Shown piece by piece: positions 23,784 through 32,018 of a stretch of DNA of 48,766 bases; position 1 is the stretch's first letter; each line of letters begins with the position of its first letter. Under the pieces are notes generated by a model. The model worked only from the letters and a program-made list of their open reading frames with translations, was not told the origin of the DNA and ran no database searches. Where the stretch lies: assembly GCA_017549025.1 (NCBI GenBank), contig JAFYWB010000051.1, positions 1 through 48,766 on the forward strand. The letters are read 5' to 3'. Made by a program: the position numbers and the translations under genes. The DNA is from Treponema sp. Its GTDB lineage: Bacteria; Spirochaetota; Spirochaetia; Treponematales; Treponemataceae.

Positions 23784-25535
23784 ATGACAAATTTTAGAAA
23801 ACTTATCTATGGACTAGAAAAAAAATATATTTTCTTTACATTTCTAGCTCCCCTCACCATGATGGGTGAGGTTGCCATGGAAGTTGTGATACCGCTTTTA
23901 ATGGCAAAAATCGTAGATGTGGGAATTGCATCCCACAATATTCAATATGTGGTGAGAACTGGCCTCCTGATGATTGGAGCAGCCTGTCTTTCTCTCACCT
24001 TTGGTATTTTGTCTGGACGATTTGCAGCCTTGGCTTCTACGGGATTTTCCCATAACCTGCGACGAAATCTCTTTGGCAAGGTTCAAGATTTGGCCTTTTC
24101 CAACATGGACAAGTTTGGAACAGCTTCACTAGTAACCCGCCTTACCAGCGATGTAACCAATGCCCAGAATACCTATCAAATGGTTATTCGAATCTGCGTC
24201 CGATCTCCCGCCATGCTTGTTTTTGCCGTGGTCATGTCTTTCAACATTGACCGAGAACTGGCCTCCTTCCTGCTGGTGGTAATTCCTGTTTTAGGGGCTG
24301 TTCTTGCCCTCATTGGCTTTATGGCCTTTCCTCGCTTCCGAGAAATGCTCAAGCAGTATGACAGCCTTAACAGCAACGTGCAGGAAAACCTGACAGGTAT
24401 CCGAGTGGTAAAGTCCTTTGTGCAGGAAAAAACTGAAAGCATGAAATTTTCCGCTACTGCAGAAAAATTACGGACCGCCCAGCTTAAGGCTGAACGAATT
24501 ATCATCTTTAACATGCCGGTGCTGCAGCTGACCATGTACGCTTGCATTATCCTGTTGCTGTGGTCTGGCGGAAATCGCATTATCGCTGGCTCCATGCAGC
24601 CTGGAGAGCTCATTAGCTTTCTCACCTACATCAACCAGATTCTCATGTCCTTGATGATGATTTCTATGATTTTTGTTATGCTGATTTTGTCACGAGCCAG
24701 CATTAGCCGTATTATGGAAGTTCTTGACGAGGAGCCTGCTATTAAGGAACCAGCAGCAACAGCTGACTCAGGAGAAGCTACACAACAAAGTATTCAATCA
24801 GGTTCAGTGGAATTCCAAAATGTTTCCTTTAGCTACACAGAACAGGGAACACCCGTGCTTTCCAACATCAACCTGACCATTCCTAGTGGTACAACCGTGG
24901 GAATCATCGGTGGAACAGGCTCTTCAAAATCAACCCTGGTTCAGCTGATTCCCCGCCTTTACGATGTGACAGGCGGAAAGGTTTTGGTCGACGGCAAGGA
25001 CGTACGAAGCCTTTCCTTGGAAACCCTGCGACAGGCAGTGGGAATGGTGCTACAGAAAAATGTCTTGTTCTCCGGTACCATTCGAGAAAACCTTTTGTGG
25101 GGCGACAAGAAGGCAAGCCAGCAGGAAATTGAAGTTGCCTGTCAGCATGCCGACGCAGATGAATTTATCAAAAGCTTTCCTCAGGGCTACGAAACAGTGC
25201 TGGGGCAAGGTGGCGTAAACCTTTCTGGCGGACAAAAGCAGCGCCTGTGTATTGCCCGTGCCCTGCTTACAAAGCCACGGATCCTCATTTTGGACGACAG
25301 CACCAGTGCCGTTGATACTGCCACCGACGCCAGAATCCGCCAGTCATTGCGGACAAGCCTGCCAGACACCACAAAAATCATCATCGCCCAAAGAATCACC
25401 TCCATCCAAGATGCGGACATGATTGTAGTGCTGGACGATGGAATCATTGCCGCCACAGGTACTCATACACAACTGCTGGAAACCTGTGGAATTTATCGGG
25501 AAGTATACGAATCCCAGCAGAAAGGACAAGACTAA
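23784..25535 (+). CDS. ABC exporter half-transporter 1 (degenerate catalytic site)
   Basis: A 583-residue protein with an N-terminal six-helix type I exporter membrane domain (about 1-320) and a C-terminal nucleotide-binding domain. Walker A is GGTGSSKST (about residue 375) and the signature is LSGGQ. Walker B is ILILDDSTSAVD, where the catalytic Glu after the Asp is replaced by Asp (about 502). A standard D-loop and H-loop region follow. Paired with the next gene it forms a heterodimer in the style of TM287/288 and BmrCD, with one consensus and one degenerate ATP site. The substrate could be drugs, lipids or peptides. The stop overlaps the next ATG (TAATG). Confidence 0.93.
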   Translation: MTNFRKLIYGLEKKYIFFTFLAPLTMMGEVAMEVVIPLLMAKIVDVGIASHNIQYVVRTGLLMIGAACLSLTFGILSGRFAALASTGFSHNLRRNLFGKVQDLAFSNMDKFGTASLVTRLTSDVTNAQNTYQMVIRICVRSPAMLVFAVVMSFNIDRELASFLLVVIPVLGAVLALIGFMAFPRFREMLKQYDSLNSNVQENLTGIRVVKSFVQEKTESMKFSATAEKLRTAQLKAERIIIFNMPVLQLTMYACIILLLWSGGNRIIAGSMQPGELISFLTYINQILMSLMMISMIFVMLILSRASISRIMEVLDEEPAIKEPAATADSGEATQQSIQSGSVEFQNVSFSYTEQGTPVLSNINLTIPSGTTVGIIGGTGSSKSTLVQLIPRLYDVTGGKVLVDGKDVRSLSLETLRQAVGMVLQKNVLFSGTIRENLLWGDKKASQQEIEVACQHADADEFIKSFPQGYETVLGQGGVNLSGGQKQRLCIARALLTKPRILILDDSTSAVDTATDARIRQSLRTSLPDTTKIIIAQRITSIQDADMIVVLDDGIIAATGTHTQLLETCGIYREVYESQQKGQD

Positions 25536-27463
25536 TGCCACCACATGGACCACACGGCCCTCGCGGTCCCCACGGAATGGGAAAGGGTGCCAAGCCCCAG
25601 AACATGGGAAAGACAATCAAACGACTTTTAACCTACATGGGAGATAAAAAAATCCTGCTGCTTCCCGTTGCCATCTGCGTCCTCATCAGCTCAGGAGCCT
25701 CCATTGCGGGTACCTATCTTTTGAAGCCAGCCTTGAATCAGTATATCATTCCCTTCATTGGGCAGGAAAATCCTGATTTAAGCTCCTTTATTGCCCTTTT
25801 GCTGACTATGGCTATAATCTATTTGGTGGGAGCCATTGCTGGCTATGCCAACAGTAGAATCATGCTGAGCATTTCCACCGGAACCTTGCTGAAAATCCGC
25901 CAAGCCATGTTCTGCCACATGGAAAGCCTTCCCCTGCGCTACTTTGACAGCAAAAGCCACGGCGAAACCATGTCCCTGTACACCAACGACACAGACACCC
26001 TCCGTGATATGCTGAGCCAAAGCCTTCCCCAGCTCCTTTCTTCCATCATTACCGTGGTTGGGGTGCTGACCATGATGGTAATTCTCAGCCCACTTTTGAC
26101 CTTGCTGGTAGTGTTCATGATTGGTGTCATGTTCTTTTGCATTGCTACAGTAGGAAAGAAAAGTGGAAATGCCTTCCGTGAACAGCAGAAGAACCTTGGT
26201 GCCGTTAACGGCTACATCGAAGAAATGATTGAAGGCCAGCGGGTAGTTAAGGTTTTTTGTCACGAAAAGGAATCAAAGGAAGCCTTTGCCCAGCTGAACA
26301 ACAACCTAAGAAACGCCAGTGCCAGGGCAAACTCCCTCGCCAATATCATGATGCCCATGATGGGAAATCTTGCCCACATTAACTATGCCCTTTCTGCCAT
26401 GGCAGGAGCATTGCTGGCCATTACCGGTAGACTGGACATTGGAAGCATTGCCTCCTTCCTGCAATATATTCGCTCCTTTTCCATGCCAGTTACCCAAATG
26501 TCCCAGCAGTTTAACAGCATTTTGAATGCCTTAGCTGGTGCCGAGCGCATCTTTGCCATGCTGGACCAGGAGCCAGAGCTGGATCAGGGTACCTACGTGC
26601 TGGTAAATGCAGTGGAATCATCCCCAGCTGCCAGTGCCGACGGAAAAGTTCATCTTGTAGAAGCCTTTGCTAGAACTGGTATGTGGGCTTGGAAGAACAC
26701 AGCTGAGCCCAATGCCCCCCTGATTCCGTTAAAAGGAGAGGTTATCTTTGACAACGTCAGCTTTGGCTACGTGGCAGAAAAGACAGTGCTCCACAACATT
26801 AACCTTGTGGCAAAGCCTGGACAAAAGGTGGCCTTGGTTGGTTCCACTGGTTCTGGAAAAACCACCATTACAAACCTTTTGACTCGCTTTTACGATATTG
26901 AAGAAGGAAGCATCACCTACGACGGAATTCCCCTCAAAAGCATTCGTAAGGCAGATCTTCGCCGCTCCTTGGGCATGGTTCTTCAGGATACCCACCTGTT
27001 TACTGGTTCTGTCAGCGACAACATCCGCTTTGGATACCCAGAAGCAAGCCAGCATCAGGTTGTGGCCGCAGCCCAGCTGGCAAATGCAGATAGCTTTATC
27101 CATCACCTAGAGCATGACTATGAAACCCAGCTTACTGCTGACGGTGGCTCCATTAGCCAAGGCCAGCGACAGCTCTTATCCATTGCACGGGCTGCAGCGG
27201 CAAATCCCCCAGTTTTGATTCTGGATGAAGCCACTAGCTCCGTAGACACCCGCACCGAAGCCCTCATTCAGCGTGGTATGGACAAGCTCATGGAAGGACG
27301 CACCGTCTTTGTCATTGCCCACCGCCTTTCCACCATCAGAAACGCCGACGTAATTCTGGTGCTGGAGCAGGGACACATCATCGAGCGGGGCAACCACGAT
27401 CAGCTGATTGAACAAAAGGGCCGCTACTACCAGCTGTACACGGGAATGTTTGAATTAGATTAA
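25535..27463 (+). CDS. ABC exporter half-transporter 2 (catalytic partner)
   Basis: A 642-residue partner of the preceding gene. The N-terminus is Pro/Gly/His-rich (MPPHGPHGPRGPHGMGKG), then six transmembrane helices (about 35-345). An inserted linker (about 365-405) precedes the ATP domain with Walker A GSTGSGKTT (about 434). The signature is ISQGQ instead of LSGGQ, and Walker B VLILDEATSSVD has the catalytic Glu. Its canonical Walker motifs face the partner's good LSGGQ, while its odd ISQGQ faces the partner's degenerate Walker B. The defects therefore fall in the same composite site. The last codons and stop are repeated twice downstream. Confidence 0.93.
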   Translation: MPPHGPHGPRGPHGMGKGAKPQNMGKTIKRLLTYMGDKKILLLPVAICVLISSGASIAGTYLLKPALNQYIIPFIGQENPDLSSFIALLLTMAIIYLVGAIAGYANSRIMLSISTGTLLKIRQAMFCHMESLPLRYFDSKSHGETMSLYTNDTDTLRDMLSQSLPQLLSSIITVVGVLTMMVILSPLLTLLVVFMIGVMFFCIATVGKKSGNAFREQQKNLGAVNGYIEEMIEGQRVVKVFCHEKESKEAFAQLNNNLRNASARANSLANIMMPMMGNLAHINYALSAMAGALLAITGRLDIGSIASFLQYIRSFSMPVTQMSQQFNSILNALAGAERIFAMLDQEPELDQGTYVLVNAVESSPAASADGKVHLVEAFARTGMWAWKNTAEPNAPLIPLKGEVIFDNVSFGYVAEKTVLHNINLVAKPGQKVALVGSTGSGKTTITNLLTRFYDIEEGSITYDGIPLKSIRKADLRRSLGMVLQDTHLFTGSVSDNIRFGYPEASQHQVVAAAQLANADSFIHHLEHDYETQLTADGGSISQGQRQLLSIARAAAANPPVLILDEATSSVDTRTEALIQRGMDKLMEGRTVFVIAHRLSTIRNADVILVLEQGHIIERGNHDQLIEQKGRYYQLYTGMFELD

Positions 27464-27532
27464 CATTCCCGAATGTTCGAACTAGATTAACATTCCCGAA
27501 TGTTTGAATTAGATTAACATTCCTGAATGTTT
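27444..27532 (+). repeat. 27-bp tandem repeat beginning in the 3' end of the ABC gene
   Basis: Three 27-bp copies (27444-27470, 27471-27497, 27498-27524) and a partial fourth. The first copy contains the last codons and stop of the exporter gene, and each copy repeats those codons with a TAA. Copies differ by one to three bases. Adjacent copies form a near-palindrome, AACATTC-CC-GAATGTT. The repeat ends at the hairpin that marks the left edge of the defence island. Confidence 0.9.
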
Positions 27533-27533
27533 G

Positions 27534-27563
27534 GGGTGGGATGTTTAACGAAACATCCTACCC
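27534..27563. terminator. 13-bp hairpin between convergent ABC exporter and res genes
   Basis: GGGTGGGATGTTT (27534-27546) and AAACATCCTACCC (27551-27563) pair over 13 bp with a single G-T wobble and an AACG loop. No T run follows on either strand, so it may act as a weak or factor-assisted terminator, or as an mRNA-end stabiliser for both convergent operons. Confidence 0.5.
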
Positions 27564-27570
27564 TCACTTA

Positions 27571-30500
27571 TCATCGCATAACTTTATCCAACAAAGCTTT
27601 GTAGCTGTCAACCACATCGTAAATGACATTACCTTTGCTGATAGCCTTGAAGTGTTCTCTGGCACAGTGAATCTTTGATTCTTCAATCAAACGCAACTGC
27701 ATGGAGTTCATAGAACCCTTTGTTTCTGCCACGAAATAGATATGTTTGATATTTCCTTCATAGAATGCAATTGCCCAGTCAGGATTGTAGTGACCAACAG
27801 GAGTTGAGATGTAAAAACCGTCAGGCAGCTTCACATATACTGCAACATCACTGCTGACATCCAGACTTTCAGCAAATGCTTTTTCGTTTGTAGAGTCATA
27901 CACAATGTGGTCATACAGGTGCTTGTTTGCCTTGATGGCATTTACACCAAGTTTCCCCTTGATGGTAGGAGCAGTGAATACATCAGTATCATACTTTTCA
28001 TCTAGAACATCATATGTGATATGCTCAATGATTGCCGTTGCCTTTTCATCGTTAATAAGAGCACCTGCTTTAATGATAAATTCTTCAGGATTATCCTTAA
28101 ACTGGTCAAAGACAAACCTTTCAATTCCAGCAAGAATCTGGATAATTGCTTTTCTTGTAAGACCAGTAGCATCCACGAGTTTACCAACCAAGTCGTACTT
28201 AACACTAGTATTGATTGCAATTTTGTTGCCCACACCATAAGATGCAGATGCTTCCTTAACAAAGGATGCACCAGAAGCCAGAGCTTCCTTAGATGCGATA
28301 GTATCCATACGACCAGTCTCAACCTTGAAGTAAATCTTGGAAACACGGAGTTTCTCATTCAAAGATGCAATGGACTTTCTTACAAGTTCATCACTGTCAA
28401 AGTCAACAACATAAACGGACTTGGAATTGATACGATTCCAAAGTGCCTTGAACTCAGGCATTGCCAGTTTATCCTGCTTAACTTGGAGTTCAACATTGTT
28501 GCTGCGGGCATTTTCAGGCTGCATTGCCTTACCGTCATAGATGGTATCAATGATGCCAAGAATGGACTCGGTAGAACCTGTCACTTCATCAATGAGTTTT
28601 ATTTCACCGTTTGCCTTGTCTTCATAATACTTGTCGGTAAGAATACCTTGCTTGTCAATGTAACCTTCCATACGGAAACCGAGCCAAATTTCTCTTGCGA
28701 CATCCTCAGTAATGACATCGGTGTTGCCCTGTGCATCTGTGATAGTCTTGCCCATAAACAGTTCAGGTGTAACTGCTTTCGGGCGGCTTGCAACTGCATC
28801 TGCCAATTCAGACTGCAAGCCCTTTGCAAAACTGTCATAACTTTCGCTTGCAATAACGGTAAGTACATTAACATTGTGAACATCATTGCCCAGAACATTG
28901 ACATCCATTCGCTCCCCATCCTGATTAACACAGAGACGCAGCCCACGACCAACTTCCTGTCTCTTACGAACATCACTACTGCTTTGCTTCAAGGTACAAA
29001 TCTGGAACACATTCGGATTGTCCCAACCTTCACGAAGTGCTGAGTGAGAGAAAATGAAACGAACAGGAGACTTCTTCGGATTTCTGTCCAAAAGGAGCTC
29101 CTTGTTTTTCATAATCAAGTCGTAGGCATCAATATCGTCAGAAGATGTTTCCTTCTTACCAACCTTGGAGTCAATCATATTGCCCTTCTTATCCACGGAG
29201 AAATATCCTGCATGGGTAGCAGAAGGAGTAATCATATCAAGATACTTGATGTAGTCATCATCCCCCAATTCAAACTGCATAGAGCCAACGATGTCTGCAT
29301 ACTCTTCTTCAAACATATCGGCATAGATACCGTTGTATGCCTGACCTGAGCCATCATACTGCTTGTACTTTGCAACCTCATCAATGAAGAACAGCGACAG
29401 CACCTTAATGCCCTTGTAGAAGAGTTCCCGTTCTCTTTGAATATGAGAGAGGATAGTTTCACGGATTTGGATTCGTCGAAGTTGCTCTTCACTGACCTTG
29501 CCAATAACATCACCTGCATACATCTTGATACCGTTGATGAATTCCACCGAGTCATCACGACCGTCTATGGACTTAACAACAAAACCGTTCTTGTATTCAT
29601 CAAGATTTCCAGAGTTATCGTAAAGGTTGAATCCGATGCCCACCTTCATAGATTTCTTACGGATACCAGTTGCTCCCTTGAAGTCGAACTGCAATGTGGC
29701 CGTGGGGTCTGCTTTTGAAAGGTTAAGCCCTTCAAGATACACATAACTTTCAGTGGCAGTGCTTCCAGTCTCTGTGATACCCTTAACGGCAATCTTCTTA
29801 ACCAATCGTTTGTTGTATGCTTCCATAGCATCCAGACGGTAAATCATATTATAGATGCTGTCGGACTTATGGGTAGCAGAATAACGGAGCGTCATTAAAG
29901 GATTGAACTCTTTGAGTCTTTCCTTGGTCTGAGTTCCTTCAACAGACTGAGGTTCGTCAATGATAACGATAGGGTTCGTCTTGGCGATAATGTCAATGGG
30001 CTTGCGGGAACGGAACTCGTCCAGTTTCATATAAATTCTACGGGCATCCTTGCCTTTGGCATTGAATGCCTGAGAGTTAATTATCATGACATTGATGGAA
30101 CTGTCCGATGCGAAACGATCAATCTCTGTAAGTTGAGCAGAGTTGTAAATGAAGAAGCGAACCTTCTTGCCATATTCCTCTGCAAAGTGTTCCTGTGTCA
30201 TCTGGAAGGACTTGTAGACACCTTCACGGATGGCAACAGAAGGAACCACAACGATAAATTTGCTCCAACCGTAGTGCTTGTTCAGTTCATACATGGTTTT
30301 GATGTAGGTGTATGTTTTACCAACACCAGTCTCCATCTCAACAGTAAGGTTGAAACGACCTTCCAACTTAGGAGACGGTGCAATCAAGTTTGCTCTTTGA
30401 ACCTTCTGAATATGTTCCAGAATCAAACGGTCATTCAACGTAGGAACAAGTTTGGCGTTAGACCAACCAGTAAAATCTTCATCGTCAGTCAAAGATTGCT

Positions 30501-30618
30501 GACCTAAACCTCTGTCCATCATATAAGAAGGGGTCAAATAAGGTTGACCTGCAAAAACATCCACCACAGCCTTAGCAGCATCTGCTTGAAATTTTTGATG
30601 CTTATACTGAATCTTCAT
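27571..30618 (-). CDS. res: Type III restriction enzyme Res subunit (helicase/nuclease)
   Basis: A 1015-residue SF2 translocase and nuclease that cuts DNA together with Mod. Motif I is TGVGKT (97-102), motif II IIDEPQ (DEPQ 221-224), and motif VI QEVGRGLRL. The C-terminal nuclease is NPDWAIAFYEG (about 945) with the paired AETKG about 20 residues later, a PD-(D/E)xK core. All catalytic motifs are present, so it looks active. The ATG at 30618 overlaps the upstream stop by four bases (ATGA), so it is coupled to the AlbA_2 gene. Unusually, mod is not its direct neighbour: two cargo genes lie between. Confidence 0.93.
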   Translation of the reverse strand: MKIQYKHQKFQADAAKAVVDVFAGQPYLTPSYMMDRGLGQQSLTDDEDFTGWSNAKLVPTLNDRLILEHIQKVQRANLIAPSPKLEGRFNLTVEMETGVGKTYTYIKTMYELNKHYGWSKFIVVVPSVAIREGVYKSFQMTQEHFAEEYGKKVRFFIYNSAQLTEIDRFASDSSINVMIINSQAFNAKGKDARRIYMKLDEFRSRKPIDIIAKTNPIVIIDEPQSVEGTQTKERLKEFNPLMTLRYSATHKSDSIYNMIYRLDAMEAYNKRLVKKIAVKGITETGSTATESYVYLEGLNLSKADPTATLQFDFKGATGIRKKSMKVGIGFNLYDNSGNLDEYKNGFVVKSIDGRDDSVEFINGIKMYAGDVIGKVSEEQLRRIQIRETILSHIQRERELFYKGIKVLSLFFIDEVAKYKQYDGSGQAYNGIYADMFEEEYADIVGSMQFELGDDDYIKYLDMITPSATHAGYFSVDKKGNMIDSKVGKKETSSDDIDAYDLIMKNKELLLDRNPKKSPVRFIFSHSALREGWDNPNVFQICTLKQSSSDVRKRQEVGRGLRLCVNQDGERMDVNVLGNDVHNVNVLTVIASESYDSFAKGLQSELADAVASRPKAVTPELFMGKTITDAQGNTDVITEDVAREIWLGFRMEGYIDKQGILTDKYYEDKANGEIKLIDEVTGSTESILGIIDTIYDGKAMQPENARSNNVELQVKQDKLAMPEFKALWNRINSKSVYVVDFDSDELVRKSIASLNEKLRVSKIYFKVETGRMDTIASKEALASGASFVKEASASYGVGNKIAINTSVKYDLVGKLVDATGLTRKAIIQILAGIERFVFDQFKDNPEEFIIKAGALINDEKATAIIEHITYDVLDEKYDTDVFTAPTIKGKLGVNAIKANKHLYDHIVYDSTNEKAFAESLDVSSDVAVYVKLPDGFYISTPVGHYNPDWAIAFYEGNIKHIYFVAETKGSMNSMQLRLIEESKIHCAREHFKAISKGNVIYDVVDSYKALLDKVMR

Positions 30619-32015
30619 TTTACTAAAATCTCCCACGCACCTGATTTTTTGCTTCCTATTCGTCGAATAAAGTTACTTTCTTGTAGCAACTTTTGATGAG
30701 TCTTTATTGTCCTTTCAGACTGATTCGTACTTTTACTCAATTCTGCTATTGTCGCCCTTGGATTTTCTATAATAGCCAACATAGTTTTTTGGGCAGTTAT
30801 TGGGCAGTTATTGGGCAGTTTCTCAATTTCTTGGGCAGTTTTTGGTAAGCCTTTTCTCGCATCCACACTACCGGCAGGAATATCAGTTTCACTTGTAGTT
30901 GGTTCAACAAAACGGAATGTAGTACAAACAGCTTCTCCCAATTGTGTATATTCAGGAGGACTTAAATTTTGCTGACTTAATGCAGTGCATATCTTTTCAA
31001 TACCTCGCCCCCAGCTTTCAATTTCACCTGCTCTAAAAAAAGCATTTGCAATGTCTGGGTTGTAAGGGCGACTTCCGTGATTTTGAAGGAATTTTTCTAC
31101 AGTCCACCCGTCCGGAAGCACTGCATCGTTCCAGATAACAACTTTATCTTTGTAAATACGAATTTGAATCGGAACACAGCCACCATAATTTTTGTGTATT
31201 ATTGCATTCAATAGAGCTTCACGCATAGCAGCTTTTGGCACACAGTATTCTTCAATACGCTGAATTCCTTCGTAGCGAATAAATGCTTTCATATATTTGA
31301 AAAAAATCAGTTCCATAAGTTTGTCAATCTGTTCAAAGAGATTTCCATGAACTTCGTCTTGAAACAAAATATCCGAATCATCATTGAAATATCCAATTTT
31401 AGTATATGCTCCAGTTATATAACGCTCAGGATCTTTATGAAACAAAAGAATCGCTCCACGCTTTAATTCTCCGTTTTCTATAAGACGAAGTTTTTCAAGA
31501 AGTTCCGAATCGTTTAAATCAATATCATCATCATCTAGGCGTTTAGCTTTCCGCGCTTTTTTGCGAAATAATTCAAAGGCTTCATGATCAAGGTCTATAG
31601 TTTTTGCGCGAGGTTCAGTAATGGCATCCCAAGTGAGTCCCATTTTTTTTAGCAAAAAATTGGTAAGGGCATTGCCTTTTAGTTCTTGCTTTGTGCTGCC
31701 ACTTCTATAATGAAATTCTCCTTTATAACTAACAGGATTTTTATAAGGTTCAACTTGTATCTGAAGAAAATTTTTACCATTGTCCTGAATAAGATTTACA
31801 TCAACCATAATACCAAGAGCATCACGTACTTTATTTGGAATATCTTCCAGCATCTTTTTTGCGTTCTCAATACCCACAACCTCTGCATTGTCATTCACCC
31901 CAATATACAGAGTACCTCCCTGTGCATTTGCAAATCCACAAATCCACTTAAGGTATTCATCCCGCCAGCTTTCCTTAAACTCTATATTCTGTTTTTCATC
32001 ACATTCTATTTTCAT
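30615..32015 (-). CDS. AlbA_2 (Schlafen-type) / HATPase / winged-helix regulator-like protein
   Basis: A 466-residue cytoplasmic protein. The N-terminal AlbA_2 domain has NIEFKESWRDEY and the hallmark FANAQGGTLYIGVND. The middle is the GHKL/HATPase-like part found in this family (REALLNAIIHKNYGG). The C-terminus has a winged helix (RATIAELSKSTNQSERTIKT). Such proteins are called ATP-dependent transcriptional regulators or putative helicases, and many lie in defence islands. AAGGA lies seven bases before the ATG, three bases after the KAP stop; its own stop overlaps the res ATG. An 11-bp tandem repeat between the ATPase part and the winged helix would shift the frame if its copy number changed. 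Confidence 0.85.
   Translation of the reverse strand: MKIECDEKQNIEFKESWRDEYLKWICGFANAQGGTLYIGVNDNAEVVGIENAKKMLEDIPNKVRDALGIMVDVNLIQDNGKNFLQIQVEPYKNPVSYKGEFHYRSGSTKQELKGNALTNFLLKKMGLTWDAITEPRAKTIDLDHEAFELFRKKARKAKRLDDDDIDLNDSELLEKLRLIENGELKRGAILLFHKDPERYITGAYTKIGYFNDDSDILFQDEVHGNLFEQIDKLMELIFFKYMKAFIRYEGIQRIEEYCVPKAAMREALLNAIIHKNYGGCVPIQIRIYKDKVVIWNDAVLPDGWTVEKFLQNHGSRPYNPDIANAFFRAGEIESWGRGIEKICTALSQQNLSPPEYTQLGEAVCTTFRFVEPTTSETDIPAGSVDARKGLPKTAQEIEKLPNNCPITAQKTMLAIIENPRATIAELSKSTNQSERTIKTHQKLLQESNFIRRIGSKKSGAWEILVK
30787..30839 (-). repeat. 11-bp tandem repeat inside the AlbA_2 coding sequence
   Basis: GGGCAGT recurs on the plus strand at 30791, 30802 and 30813 (period 11, unit TATTGGGCAGT) and again at 30833. 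On the coding strand the copies are ACTGCCCAATA units read in successive frames (LPN, NCP, TAQ). Because 11 is not a multiple of three, gain or loss of one copy would remove the C-terminal winged helix. Confidence 0.85.
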
Positions 32016-32018
32016 ATA

